Of a stretch of DNA of 64,000 bases, positions 51,495 to 59,662 are shown in pieces. Under the pieces are notes generated by a model. The model saw only the letters and a program-made list of their open reading frames with translations. It was not told the DNA's origin and made no database searches. A program made the translations under genes and the position numbers. Source of the stretch: Streptomyces sp. AM 2-1-1 (GTDB lineage Bacteria; Actinomycetota; Actinomycetes; Streptomycetales; Streptomycetaceae); contig NZ_CP119147.1 in assembly GCF_029167645.1 (NCBI RefSeq), positions 2,976,001 to 3,040,000 on the forward strand, given 5' to 3'. Position 1 is the first letter of the stretch; every line of letters starts with the position of its first letter.

Positions 51495-51511
51495 CTTTGA
51501 GGCCCTCAAAG
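51495..51511. promoter_or_regulatory. CTTTGAG-N3-CTCAAAG palindrome upstream of leader/symporter
   Basis: Perfect 7-bp arms around GCC. It lies 62 bp upstream of the leader-peptide start (23 bp before the alternative ATG at 51472), close to where a promoter is expected. The AT-rich palindrome contrasts with its GC-rich surroundings. An operator is likelier than a terminator. Confidence 0.6.
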
Positions 51512-51568
51512 TTTTCCTATGACCGCCCGGCGCCCCGCCCGTCGCGGCGCCGCTCGGCCCGGAACGCC

Positions 51569-51607
51569 AAAAACCCCGGTTCCGGAGCGACTTGCTCCGG
51601 TCCGGGG
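51569..51607 (-). terminator. Intrinsic terminator after the DUF4229 gene
   Basis: Stem arms 51574-51579/51602-51607 and 51582-51588/51594-51600 (7 bp and 6 bp, unpaired T between), loop of 5 nt. On the minus strand it is followed by a run of five T. A textbook intrinsic terminator, 76 bp past the DUF4229 stop. Confidence 0.82.
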
Positions 51608-51683
51608 TCCACTCCGCGACACGCCGAAGGGCGCGGATGTGACGAAGGGCATACGCGCATCGCGCCGAAACGCGAACCACGCG

Positions 51684-51977
51684 CTACTGGACGGCGTCCT
51701 CGCGCGCGCGGTTCGCCTCCAGGCGGGCCTTGGCGCGGTCCACCTTGTCGACGACCTGCGCGGACATCTCGTCGCGCTGCTTGCGCAGCAGGACGTAGCT
51801 CAGCGGGGCGGACAGCACCAGCCCCAGCAGGACGACCCAGACGACGTTGGAGCCGCCGGCGCCGGAGGGGACCACACCGAAGTGGACCGCCACCCCCGCG
51901 ACGAAGAAGCAGCCGACGAAAATCAACAGGCGCAGCGCGGAGTACCGGACCACGGCGCTCGGCTTGGCAGCGGACAC
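51684..51977 (-). CDS. DUF4229 small membrane protein
   Basis: 97 residues. Two membrane helices (about 14-35 and 43-65) flank a short loop; then a helical charged tail (SAQVVDKVDRAKARLEANRARED). It opens VSAAKPSAVVRYSALRLLIFV, the DUF4229 pattern. GTG at 51977 with GAGAGG seven bases upstream. In many actinobacteria the family sits close to menaquinone genes, as here (mqnE at 52955), but no function is established. Confidence 0.8.
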   Translation of the reverse strand: MSAAKPSAVVRYSALRLLIFVGCFFVAGVAVHFGVVPSGAGGSNVVWVVLLGLVLSAPLSYVLLRKQRDEMSAQVVDKVDRAKARLEANRAREDAVQ

Positions 51978-52174
51978 GGCTGACCTCTCTCTACTCACGA
52001 CGGTGGTGGGACCCTGCCCGACCAGTGAAGCATGCCCCGGAATCGCTCGGTTCCCGGGGTGTTCGCGGGTCCCCCGTGCGCCCCGCCCGACCCCGGCTGA
52101 ACTGCGGGAACGCGGACGGGCGCCGACGGCCCCGGGCCGGTCGGCCCGGCCGCACCGTCCGGGCCGGCGGCCGG

Positions 52175-52699
52175 TCAGCCGAGGGTGAGCAGCATGATGA
52201 TGTCGTCCCGGTCGTCGCCCTCGGCGACCCGGATCGCTCCGGGCACCCGGCCCATCTCCTTGTAGCCGCAGCTCGCGTAGAAGCGGTCCACCCCGGTGCC
52301 GCCCCGGCAGGTGAGGCGGACGGCCTCGATGCCGTCGATCCCGCGCGCCGCGTCGGCCGCCGCCGCCATGAGGTCGCGCCCGTATCCCTTGCCCTGGTGG
52401 GAGGGGTGCACCATCACGGTGTAGAGCCAGAGCCAGTGGCTCATCAGGCGGTGGGAGTTGAGGGAGAGGAAGGCGGTCGCCGCGACCGTGCCCTCCTCGT
52501 CCCGCCCGACGAGCAGCCGCATACGGCCCTCGGCGATGGCGGTGAGGTGCTTCAGCAGTTCGGGCCGGACGTCCTCGGTGGTGACCGGCGGGACGAAGCC
52601 GACCGCACCGCCCGCGTTGGAGACGTCGGCCCACAGCGTGAGGATGCCGTCGCGCAACTCGGGACCGAAGTCGGGGTCCAGGGTGAAAGTAAGTGGCAT
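52175..52699 (-). CDS. GNAT-family N-acetyltransferase
   Basis: 174 residues, GNAT fold. The acetyl-CoA-binding motif is YTVMVHPSHQGKGYGRDLM (about 93-111; the Q/R-x-x-G-x-G/A loop is HQGKGYG). The C-terminal VDRFYASCGYKEMGRVPGAIR is typical of members with unknown small-molecule or peptide substrates. ATG at 52699. It has no clear neighbour relation, 198 bp from the DUF4229 gene. Confidence 0.87.
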   Translation of the reverse strand: MPLTFTLDPDFGPELRDGILTLWADVSNAGGAVGFVPPVTTEDVRPELLKHLTAIAEGRMRLLVGRDEEGTVAATAFLSLNSHRLMSHWLWLYTVMVHPSHQGKGYGRDLMAAAADAARGIDGIEAVRLTCRGGTGVDRFYASCGYKEMGRVPGAIRVAEGDDRDDIIMLLTLG

Positions 52700-52841
52700 A
52701 GCGCCAGATTAACCATTACAGACGGCGCCCCTCAACTCCTTTCCGGCATGCGGGACGGCCTGCCCTGCCGCATGCCCCGCACCACCGTCACCGCACCCGC
52801 CCCCGCGCCCTCGTCCCCGCGCGCCCGGCCGCGACGCCGAA

Positions 52842-52884
52842 GGGCTCCGGCCGCAGGTGTCGCACCTGCGGCCGGAGCCCTTTT
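52842..52884. terminator. Perfect 18-bp hairpin near mqnE
   Basis: Arms 52842-52859 and 52863-52880 are perfectly complementary, 3-nt loop (TCG). It is followed on the plus strand by TTTT and on the minus strand by TTCGGC. It lies 71 bp past the mqnE stop and serves as its terminator. Confidence 0.85.
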
Positions 52885-52954
52885 CGTCCGGGAACTAAGG
52901 GATCCGGAAACTACGGGAGATCCGGAAACTCCGGTGACTCCGGGTCGGATCCGG

Positions 52955-54133
52955 TCAGACCCTCATCGCCTGCGGCGACTCGCGCCGGTCGGCGTCCGGG
53001 CCCGGGTACTCGCGGATGATCTCGTACCGGGTGTTGCGCTCGACGGGCTGGAAGCCCGCGTCCCGGATGAGCTCCAGCAGATCGTCACGGCCGAGCTTGT
53101 TGGGCGTGCCGTAGTTGTCCGCGTCGTGCGTGATCTTGTACTCAACGACCGAGCCGTCCATGTCGTCCGCGCCGTGCTGGAGCGCCAGCTGGGCGGTCTG
53201 CACGCCGTGCATGACCCAGAAGACCTTGACGTGCGGCACGTTGTCGAAGAGCAGCCGGGACACGGCGAAGGTCTTCAGCGCCTCGGCGCCGGTGGCCATC
53301 GTGGTGCGCGCCTGCAGCCTGTTGCGGACCTTGCCGTCCTTCATGTCCACGAAGTCGTGCTGGTAGCGCAGCGGGATGAAGACCTGGAACCCACCGGTCT
53401 CGTCCTGCATCTCCCGCAGCCGCAGCACGTGGTCGACGCGGTGACGGGGCTCCTCGATGTGCCCGTACAGCATCGTCGCCGGGGTCTTGAGACCCTTCTC
53501 GTGCGCGAGGCGGTGGATGCGCGACCAGTCCTCCCAGTGGGTGTTGTGGTCGACGATGTGCTGGCGGACCTCCCAGTCGAAGATCTCCGCGCCACCGCCG
53601 GTCAGCGACTCCAGACCGGCTTCGATCAGCTCGTCGAGGATCTCGGAGGCGGTGAGGCCGGAGATCGTCTCGAAGTGGTGGATCTCCGTCGCCGTGAACG
53701 CCTTCAGCGCCACGTGCGGCAGCGCCTCCTTGAGGGCGCTGAGCGAGCGCGGGTAGTAGCGCCACGGGAGGGTCGGGTGGAGCCCGTTGACGATGTGCAG
53801 CTCGGTGAGGTTCTCGTTCTCCATCGCCTTGGCGAGGCGGACGGCCTCCTCGATGCGCATCGTGTACGCGTCCTTCTCGCCCGGCTTGCGCTGGAACGAG
53901 CAGTACGCGCACGAGGCGGTGCACACGTTCGTCATGTTGAGGTGACGGTTGACGTTGAAGTGCACGACGTCGCCGTTCTTACGGGTGCGCACCTCGTGCG
54001 CCAGACCGCCGAGCCAGGCCAGGTCGTCGGACTCGTAGAGAGCGATCCCGTCCTCGCGGCTCAGCCGCTCGCCGGCCCGGACCTTCTCCTCCAGCTCGCG
54101 CTTGAGTCCCGCGTCCACTAGGGCGCCTCCCAT
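52955..54133 (-). CDS. mqnE: Aminofutalosine synthase MqnE (radical SAM)
   Basis: 392 residues, single radical-SAM domain. Motif CTASCAYC (Cys 71, 75, 78), preceded by NVNRHLNMTNV. It joins SAM with 3-[(1-carboxyvinyl)oxy]benzoate to make 6-amino-6-deoxyfutalosine in the futalosine menaquinone pathway of Streptomyces. Motif spacing and the sequence GGFQVFIPLRYQHDF fit MqnE rather than MqnC or CofH. The ATG at 54133 has a weak site upstream. The lrp gene lies 36 bp before it on the same strand. Confidence 0.92.
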   Translation of the reverse strand: MGGALVDAGLKRELEEKVRAGERLSREDGIALYESDDLAWLGGLAHEVRTRKNGDVVHFNVNRHLNMTNVCTASCAYCSFQRKPGEKDAYTMRIEEAVRLAKAMENENLTELHIVNGLHPTLPWRYYPRSLSALKEALPHVALKAFTATEIHHFETISGLTASEILDELIEAGLESLTGGGAEIFDWEVRQHIVDHNTHWEDWSRIHRLAHEKGLKTPATMLYGHIEEPRHRVDHVLRLREMQDETGGFQVFIPLRYQHDFVDMKDGKVRNRLQARTTMATGAEALKTFAVSRLLFDNVPHVKVFWVMHGVQTAQLALQHGADDMDGSVVEYKITHDADNYGTPNKLGRDDLLELIRDAGFQPVERNTRYEIIREYPGPDADRRESPQAMRV

Positions 54134-54169
54134 TTCCGTACGTAAGACTGACTTCGGCCCACCGTACGC

Positions 54170-54625
54170 CTAGCGCTCCTCGGGGAGCTCCCCGACCCGG
54201 TTCTCCCACTTGGTGGAGAGCACGATGGTCGTCCGCGTGCGGGAGACGCCCTTGGTGCCGCTCAGCCGGCGGATCGTCTTCTCCAGGCCGTCCACGTCGC
54301 CGACGCGCACCTTGAGCATGTACGAGTCGTCGCCCGCGATGAACCAGGCGTCCTCGATCTCCTCCAGATCGCGCAGCCGGCGGGCCACGTCCTCGTGGTC
54401 GGCGGCGTCCGAGAGGGAGATGCCGATCAGCGCGGTGACACCGAGGCCGAGCGCCGCCGCGTTGACGGTGGCGCGGTAGCCGGTGATGACCCCGGCGGAC
54501 TCCAGCCGGTTGATCCGGTCGGTGACGCTGGGCCCGGAGAGGCCGACGAGCCGGCCGAGTTCGGCGTACGACGCCCTGCCGTTCTCCCGGAGTGCCTGGA
54601 TGAGCTGCCGGTCCACCGCGTCCAT
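54170..54625 (-). CDS. Lrp/AsnC-family transcriptional regulator
   Basis: 151 residues: winged helix (about 1-55; VDRQLIQALRENGRASYAELGRLVGLSGPSVTDRINRLESAGVITGYRA) and an RAM ligand-binding domain (about 65-150; GDDSYMLKVRVGDVDGLEKTI). Members sense amino acids and form octamers. The ATG at 54625 was preferred over one 9 codons upstream because the latter is within the operator-like palindrome. It precedes mqnE by 36 bp on the same strand; control of the mqn cluster is possible but unproven. Confidence 0.88.
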   Translation of the reverse strand: MDAVDRQLIQALRENGRASYAELGRLVGLSGPSVTDRINRLESAGVITGYRATVNAAALGLGVTALIGISLSDAADHEDVARRLRDLEEIEDAWFIAGDDSYMLKVRVGDVDGLEKTIRRLSGTKGVSRTRTTIVLSTKWENRVGELPEER

Positions 54626-54640
54626 AAGACAGAACCTTCC

Positions 54641-54673
54641 ATTGTTCAGCAATATCGCAAGTCTATGTATAGA
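54641..54673. promoter_or_regulatory. AT-rich palindromes upstream of lrp (autoregulatory candidate)
   Basis: ATTG-TTCAG-CAAT (54641-54653) and TCTAT-GT-ATAGA (54662-54673) are the only AT-rich stretch nearby and the first resembles a Lrp-box arrangement. They start 15 bp before the lrp start and lie in a shared gap with the small ORF at 54755. Confidence 0.6.
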
Positions 54674-54754
54674 ATTTAAGGCGAACGGGGCTCACGCCCT
54701 GCGGATCTTCTAGAAGATCCAAGAATTGCCGATGAACCTTCAGGAGTCGACACC

Positions 54755-54901
54755 GTGTTTCCGACCGCCGTGGCCTCGATCGAGATGGCTTACGCCCGCA
54801 TGCGGTAGCAGCAGGACCTGGCCAACCGCTCGCGCGCCCAGCGGCCCGCCGCCGCGCCGCGTGCCGAGAAGCGCCACGTCCCGCGCCACAAGAAGCGCTG
54901 A
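54755..54901 (+). pseudogene. Small 48-codon ORF interrupted by an in-frame TAG
   Basis: A GTG at 54755, with CAGGAG eight bases upstream, opens 17 codons (VFPTAVASIEMAYARMR), then TAG at 54806-54808, then 30 in-frame codons (QQDLANRSRAQ... ending PRHKKR) to the TGA at 54899. Third-position GC is high on both sides, so both parts look coding. The N-terminal half resembles small Streptomyces proteins with an acidic/amphipathic helix; I do not know the family. If translation stops at the TAG it makes a 17-residue peptide. Confidence 0.6.
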
Positions 54902-54917
54902 CCCGGCGGAGTCGTCC

Positions 54918-55604
54918 TCAGGGAGTGCGCGAACCGCCACCGAGTTCCCCCTCCCACCGCCGGTACAACCGGTGCTCCACCCCCGCCGCGTCGAGCACCC
55001 GTCCGGCGACGAAGTCCACCAGGTCCTGGATGTGCGTGGCGCCCGCGTAGAACGCGGGGGAGGCGGGCAGCACCACGGCCCCCGCCTCGTCCAGGGCCAC
55101 CATCTGCTTCAGCGTCGCCCCGCTCAGCGGTGTTTCGCGGACGGCCACGACGAGGGTGCGCCGCTCCTTGAGCGTGACGCTCGCGGCCCGCTGGAGCAGG
55201 TCCTTCGACAGCCCGAGCGCGACCCCGGCCACACAGGCGGTCGAGGCCGGCACGATCAGCATCCCCTTGGCCGGGTACGACCCCGAGGAAGGGCCCGCCG
55301 CGAGGTCACCGGCGGGCCAGTGACGCACCCCGGAGAGGTCCACGCCGAAGGTGTCCGGCTTCCCGTCCGCGCCCCGCGCGAGCCAGCTCGCGAGGTCGTC
55401 CCGCCAGTGCGCGTCCCGGAAGGCGATCCCGGTCTCGTCCAGCAGCGTGAGCCGGGAGGCGCGGCTCACCACCAGGTCCACGTCCTCACCGGCGGCGATC
55501 AGTCCTCGCACCACCGCAGCGGCGAACGGAGTCCCCGAAGCTCCCGAGACCCCGACAATCCAAGGCCGTCGCCGCTGCTGACTCACTGAAGTCGTGGATT
55601 CCAC
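54918..55604 (-). CDS. mqnM: UbiX-type flavin prenyltransferase (MqnM-like)
   Basis: 228 residues, flavodoxin-like fold. The GVSGASGTPFAAAVVRGL opening (about 18-35) binds FMN, and VPASTACVAGVALGLSKDLLQRAA (about 118-141) and RETPLSGATLKQM (about 156-168) are the UbiX features. It makes prenyl-FMN, the cofactor of UbiD decarboxylases such as the gene at 56630. GTG at 55604. The ubiA and ubiD homologues lie just upstream on the same strand. Confidence 0.85.
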   Translation of the reverse strand: MESTTSVSQQRRRPWIVGVSGASGTPFAAAVVRGLIAAGEDVDLVVSRASRLTLLDETGIAFRDAHWRDDLASWLARGADGKPDTFGVDLSGVRHWPAGDLAAGPSSGSYPAKGMLIVPASTACVAGVALGLSKDLLQRAASVTLKERRTLVVAVRETPLSGATLKQMVALDEAGAVVLPASPAFYAGATHIQDLVDFVAGRVLDAAGVEHRLYRRWEGELGGGSRTP

Positions 55605-55715
55605 ACGCCGAGGGTATCCGTCCCCCGCGCACCGGCCGAACCCGGAACCGGGCAGGGGCCGGCGGGCGTTCTTCCCCGCGTCCTCCGCAGGGCGCACCGC
55701 CCCCGTACGCCGTCG

Positions 55716-56633
55716 TCACGGCGTGAGGCCGCGCACCACCAGGTCGAGCAGGGTGCAGGCGAAGAGCGCCATGCCGATGAAGCCGTTGACGGAGAAGAAC
55801 GCCCGGTTGAGCCGGGACAGGTCGTGCGGGCGCACCACCCGGTGCTCGTAGACGAAGGCCACGACGACGATCACCATGCCGATCCAGTAGAAGAGCTCCG
55901 CGCCGGTGGCGAGGCCGAACCAGACGAGCAGCCCGGTCGTGATCACGTGGCAGACCCGGGCACCCCAGAGCGCGGCCGGGATGCCGAAGCGGGCGGGGAC
56001 CGAGAGCACACCGTGCGCGCGGTCGGCGCGGACGTCCTGGCAGGCGAAGATCAGGTCGAAGCCGCCGATCCAGATGCCGACCGCCAGCCCGAGGATGACC
56101 GCGTCCCACGACCAGCTGCCGGTCACCGCGATCCAGGCGCCGATCGGGCCGATGGCCTGGGCGAGGCCGAGGATGGCGTGCGGGAAGTTCGTGAACCGCT
56201 TGCCGTACGGGTAGACGACCATCGGCACGACCGCGATCGGGGCGAGCGCGAGGCAGAGCGGGTTGAGCAGGGCCGCCGCACCGAGGAAGAAGACCAGCGC
56301 GACCAGGGCGCCCGTCCACGCGGAGCGCACCGAGACCGCGCCGGTGACGATCTCGCGGGTGGCGGTGCGCGGGTTGCGCGCGTCGATCTCCCGGTCGATG
56401 ATCCGGTTCGCGGCCATCGCGAAGGTGCGCAGGCCCACCATCGCCACCGTGACGAGCAGCAGCTCGACCCAGTGGATCGACCCGCTGACCCGGAACATCG
56501 CGATCAGCGCCGCGATGTACGCGAAGGGCAGCGCGAACACGGAGTGCTCGATCATCACCAGTCGCAGGAACGCCTTCACCTTGCTCCTGGGCTGCGCCGG
56601 GCCGTGGCCCAGCGCTGCGTCCGCGGCAGTCAC
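55716..56633 (-). CDS. mqnP: UbiA-family prenyltransferase (MqnP-like)
   Basis: 305 residues, seven to nine membrane helices. The two Asp-rich motifs are NRIIDREIDARNPRT (about 74-88; metal-binding Asp) and DVRADRAHG (about 196-204). It joins a polyprenyl diphosphate to a 1,4-naphthoquinone precursor in the late futalosine pathway. Start GTG at 56633 overlaps the UbiD stop by 4 bp (GTGA), confirming an operon with the UbiD homologue. Confidence 0.88.
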   Translation of the reverse strand: MTAADAALGHGPAQPRSKVKAFLRLVMIEHSVFALPFAYIAALIAMFRVSGSIHWVELLLVTVAMVGLRTFAMAANRIIDREIDARNPRTATREIVTGAVSVRSAWTGALVALVFFLGAAALLNPLCLALAPIAVVPMVVYPYGKRFTNFPHAILGLAQAIGPIGAWIAVTGSWSWDAVILGLAVGIWIGGFDLIFACQDVRADRAHGVLSVPARFGIPAALWGARVCHVITTGLLVWFGLATGAELFYWIGMVIVVVAFVYEHRVVRPHDLSRLNRAFFSVNGFIGMALFACTLLDLVVRGLTP

Positions 56634-58087
56634 AGTCCGTATTCCTTCCAGCGGCGGTCGACCTTCGCCGCCGTCTCCGGGTCGGACTCGACCATTTCCG
56701 GCCAGCCTCCGTCCCGCGTGTACCCCTCCTCGGGCCACTTCCTCGTGGCGTCGATGCCCGCCTTGCCACCCCAGAACTGCTGGTAGGAGGCGTGGTCGAG
56801 GTGATCGACCGGCCCTTCGGCGACGGTCAGGTCCCGGGCGTAGTCGGTGTTGCCGAGCGCCCGCCAGGCCACCTCGTGCAGATCGTGGACGTCGCAGTCG
56901 GAGTCCACGACGACGATGAGCTTGGTCAGCGACATCATGTGGGCACCCCAGACGGCACTCATCACCTTCTGGGCGTGCTTGGGGTACTTCTTGTCGATCG
57001 AAACGATCGCACAGTTGTGGAAGCCGCCGGCCTCGGGGAGGTGGTAGTCCACGATGTCCGGGACGATGATCTTGAGCAGCGGCAGGAAGAACCGTTCGGT
57101 GGCGCGGCCCAGCGGCCCGTCCTCGGTGGGCGGACGGCCGACCACGATCGACTGGAGCAGCGGCCGCTTCCGCATCGTCACGCAGTCGATGGTCAGCGCG
57201 GGGAACGGTTCCTGCGGGGTGTAGAAGCCGGTGTGGTCGCCGAAGGGACCCTCCGGGAGCATCTGCCCCGGCTCCAGCCAGCCCTCGATGACGACCTCGG
57301 CGTGGGCCGGGACCTGGAGCGGAACGGTCCTGCAGTCGACCATCTCGATCCGCTTGCCCTGGACGAACCCGGCGAACAGGTACTCGTCGATGTCCCCGGG
57401 CAGCGGTGCGGTGGAGGCGTACGTCACGGCGGGCGGCGCGCCGAAGGCGATGGCCACCGGCAGCCGCTCGCCGCGCTTGGCGGCGACCTGGTAGTGGTTG
57501 CGGCTGTCCTTGTGGATCTGCCAGTGCATGCCGATGGTGCGGCGGTCGTGGCGCTGGAGGCGGTAGAGCCCGAGGTTGCGGACGCCGGTCTCGGGGTGCT
57601 TGGTGTGGGTGAGCCCCAGGTTGAAGAAGGAGCCGCCGTCCTCGGGCCAGGTGAAGAGCGCGGGAAGCTGGTCCAGGTCCACGTCGTCGCCGGTGAGGAC
57701 GACCTCCTGGACGGGTGCGCTCTCGCCCTTCACCTTCTTCGGCGGCACGTGGATCATCGAGCCGAGCTTCCCGAAGGCCTCGCGCACACCGACGAACCCG
57801 TGCGGCAGCTCCGGCTTCAGCAAGCCGCCGATCTTGTCGCTGATGTCCGCGTACGCCTTCAGCCCGAGCGCCTTCAGCAGCCGCCGGTCGGTGCCGTACA
57901 CGTTCATGGCCAGGGGCATCGAGGACCCCTTGACGTTTTCGAAGAGCAGCGCGGGCCCGCCGGCCTTGTTGACGCGGTCGACGATCTCACCGACTTCGAG
58001 GTACGGATCCACCTCGGCCTTGATGCGCTTGAGGTCGCCCTCACGTTCCAAGGCCCGGAGCAGGGAGCGAAGATCGTCGTAAGCCAT
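56630..58087 (-). CDS. mqnL: UbiD-family decarboxylase (MqnL-like)
   Basis: 485 residues. The UbiD signature EGPFGDHTGFYTPQEPFP (about 270-288), with the catalytic Glu-Arg-Glu network (E-x-P-x-G-D-H), is clear, and SVDRNLQ-like features are present. It uses prenyl-FMN and acts in the late steps of menaquinone synthesis by the futalosine route, decarboxylating the naphthoate intermediate. ATG at 58087; a GTG two codons upstream is possible. It is the first gene of the block of ubiD-ubiA-ubiX type. Confidence 0.88.
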   Translation of the reverse strand: MAYDDLRSLLRALEREGDLKRIKAEVDPYLEVGEIVDRVNKAGGPALLFENVKGSSMPLAMNVYGTDRRLLKALGLKAYADISDKIGGLLKPELPHGFVGVREAFGKLGSMIHVPPKKVKGESAPVQEVVLTGDDVDLDQLPALFTWPEDGGSFFNLGLTHTKHPETGVRNLGLYRLQRHDRRTIGMHWQIHKDSRNHYQVAAKRGERLPVAIAFGAPPAVTYASTAPLPGDIDEYLFAGFVQGKRIEMVDCRTVPLQVPAHAEVVIEGWLEPGQMLPEGPFGDHTGFYTPQEPFPALTIDCVTMRKRPLLQSIVVGRPPTEDGPLGRATERFFLPLLKIIVPDIVDYHLPEAGGFHNCAIVSIDKKYPKHAQKVMSAVWGAHMMSLTKLIVVVDSDCDVHDLHEVAWRALGNTDYARDLTVAEGPVDHLDHASYQQFWGGKAGIDATRKWPEEGYTRDGGWPEMVESDPETAAKVDRRWKEYGL

Positions 58088-58225
58088 GTCCACCAGTTTG
58101 TCATCCTCCCCCCGCTCCCCCTCGGCCCCTCCCCCACCGCCGCGCCGGGTCCGCGGCCCGCGTGCGCGGGTCTACCGTGGCCGGGACTTCGCCGCTGGCC
58201 CACGGCCGCACTCCAGGAGGCACCC

Positions 58226-59038
58226 ATGACGCCGCGCCACGTACCGCCCGGGATCATCGACTTCTACGCCTCCGGCTACGACGAGGGAAGCCGGCTGAGC
58301 GAGAGCGCCGACGGGGTGCTGGAGCTGGTGCGGACCCAGGAACTGCTGCGCCGCCACCTGCCGCCCGCCCCGGCGAAGGTGCTCGACGTGGGCGGCGGCC
58401 CCGGGGCGCACGCACGGTGGCTGGTGGAGGCGGGGTATGCGGTCCACCTCGTGGACCCGGTGGAGCGGCACGTCAAGGAGGCCCTGGGGACCGGGGCCAC
58501 CGCCGAACGGGGGGACGCGCGGGAACTGCCGGCCGGGGACGGTACGTACGACGCGGTGCTGCTCCTCGGTCCGCTCTACCATCTGACCGACTCCGCCGAC
58601 CGGAGGGCCGCGCTGGCGGAGGCCCGGCGGGTGGTCCGGCCCGGCGGGCTGGTCGCGGCGGCGGCCATCAACCGGTACGCCCCGCTCTTCGAGCACGCCG
58701 CGTACGCCCACCTGCACGCCCCGGAGGTCCGGGAGAGCATCCCGCAGAGCCTCGCGACGGGGGTGTACGACGGCCGCCGCGGGTTCACCGAGGCGTACTT
58801 CCACACCGCCGACGAACTGGCGGCCGAGCTGCGCGACTCGGGGTGCGAGGACCCCGTGGTGTACGGGATCGAGGGGCCGGCCTGGTCGCTGCTGAAGGCG
58901 GCCGAACAGCACACCGGCGAGTCGCTGGTGGGAACACCGCTCTTCGAGTCCGCTCTCGTCGCGGCCCGCCTGGCGGATGCTCATCCCGCACTGCTCGCCG
59001 CCGGTTCGCACCTGCTCGCCGTGGGGTGTCACCGGTAG
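58226..59038 (+). CDS. Class I SAM-dependent methyltransferase
   Basis: 270 residues. SAM motif I VLDVGGGPGAHARWLVEAGY (about 52-71), motif II VDPVERHV with acidic ribose contact, and post-motif DAVLLLGPLYHLTD (about 112-125). A Rossmann-like fold followed by a C-terminal lid. The substrate is unknown. ATG at 58226, AGGAGG nine bases upstream. Divergent from the ubiD homologue. TAG stop. Confidence 0.88.
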   Translation: MTPRHVPPGIIDFYASGYDEGSRLSESADGVLELVRTQELLRRHLPPAPAKVLDVGGGPGAHARWLVEAGYAVHLVDPVERHVKEALGTGATAERGDARELPAGDGTYDAVLLLGPLYHLTDSADRRAALAEARRVVRPGGLVAAAAINRYAPLFEHAAYAHLHAPEVRESIPQSLATGVYDGRRGFTEAYFHTADELAAELRDSGCEDPVVYGIEGPAWSLLKAAEQHTGESLVGTPLFESALVAARLADAHPALLAAGSHLLAVGCHR

Positions 59039-59106
59039 CCGGTACCCTGGCGCCTCACCGGGGGCCATCACGCCCCGCCGCCGTTTCCGGGGGGACTTCC
59101 TCAACC

Positions 59107-59523
59107 ATGCTCAGGGCCCTGATCTATCTCCTGCCGCTGGCGCTGACGATCTACGCCTTCATCGACTGCCTCAACACCCCGGAGGACGAGGCGAAGCACC
59201 TGCCGAAGATCGCCTGGGTCTTCATCATCCTGCTGTTCTGGATCGTCGGCCCGATCGTCTGGCTGGCGGCGGGCAAGATGCGGTACGCCCCCGTCGGCGG
59301 CCGTACGCCCTCCGAATGGCACCGCAACCACCGCACCGAGTGGGTGGCGCCGGACGACAATCCGGAGTTCCTCAGCAGCCTCCGCGCGGAGAACGAGAAG
59401 GACGAGTCGCTCCTGAAGGACTGGGAGGCCGACCTGCGCCGCCGCGAGGACGAGCTGAAGCGGCGCGAGCGCTCCACCGGCCCGGACGAGGCGCCGGGGA
59501 CTCCGCCGCCGGCGACCGCCTGA
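59107..59523 (+). CDS. PLDc_N domain membrane protein (cardiolipin synthase N-terminus-like)
   Basis: 138 residues. Two membrane helices (about 3-20 and 34-56) with the PLDc_N pattern IDCLNTPEDEAKHLPKIAWVFIILLFWIVGPIVWL, then a charged coiled-coil tail (about 90-125; ENEKDESLLKDWEADLRRREDELKRRE). It lacks the phospholipase D catalytic domains, so it is not itself a cardiolipin synthase. ATG start, 68 bp past the methyltransferase stop. Confidence 0.83.
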   Translation: MLRALIYLLPLALTIYAFIDCLNTPEDEAKHLPKIAWVFIILLFWIVGPIVWLAAGKMRYAPVGGRTPSEWHRNHRTEWVAPDDNPEFLSSLRAENEKDESLLKDWEADLRRREDELKRRERSTGPDEAPGTPPPATA

Positions 59524-59547
59524 CCGGCGGGACAGCCCGGACGGGAC

Positions 59548-59585
59548 GAGCCCGCGCGGACCTTTCGACCGGTCCGCGCGGGCTC
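59548..59585. terminator. Perfect 15-bp hairpin between PLDc_N and MarR genes
   Basis: GAGCCCGCGCGGACC (59548-59562) and its complement at 59571-59585, 8-nt loop. It lies between convergent genes and can act for both. Confidence 0.85.
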
Positions 59586-59662
59586 TCGCGTATGCCCACC
59601 GGCGTACGGGCTCCTGCCTACGGGCTCCGGCGTAGGGACCCTCGCCTTCGGGCCCGCGCGCT

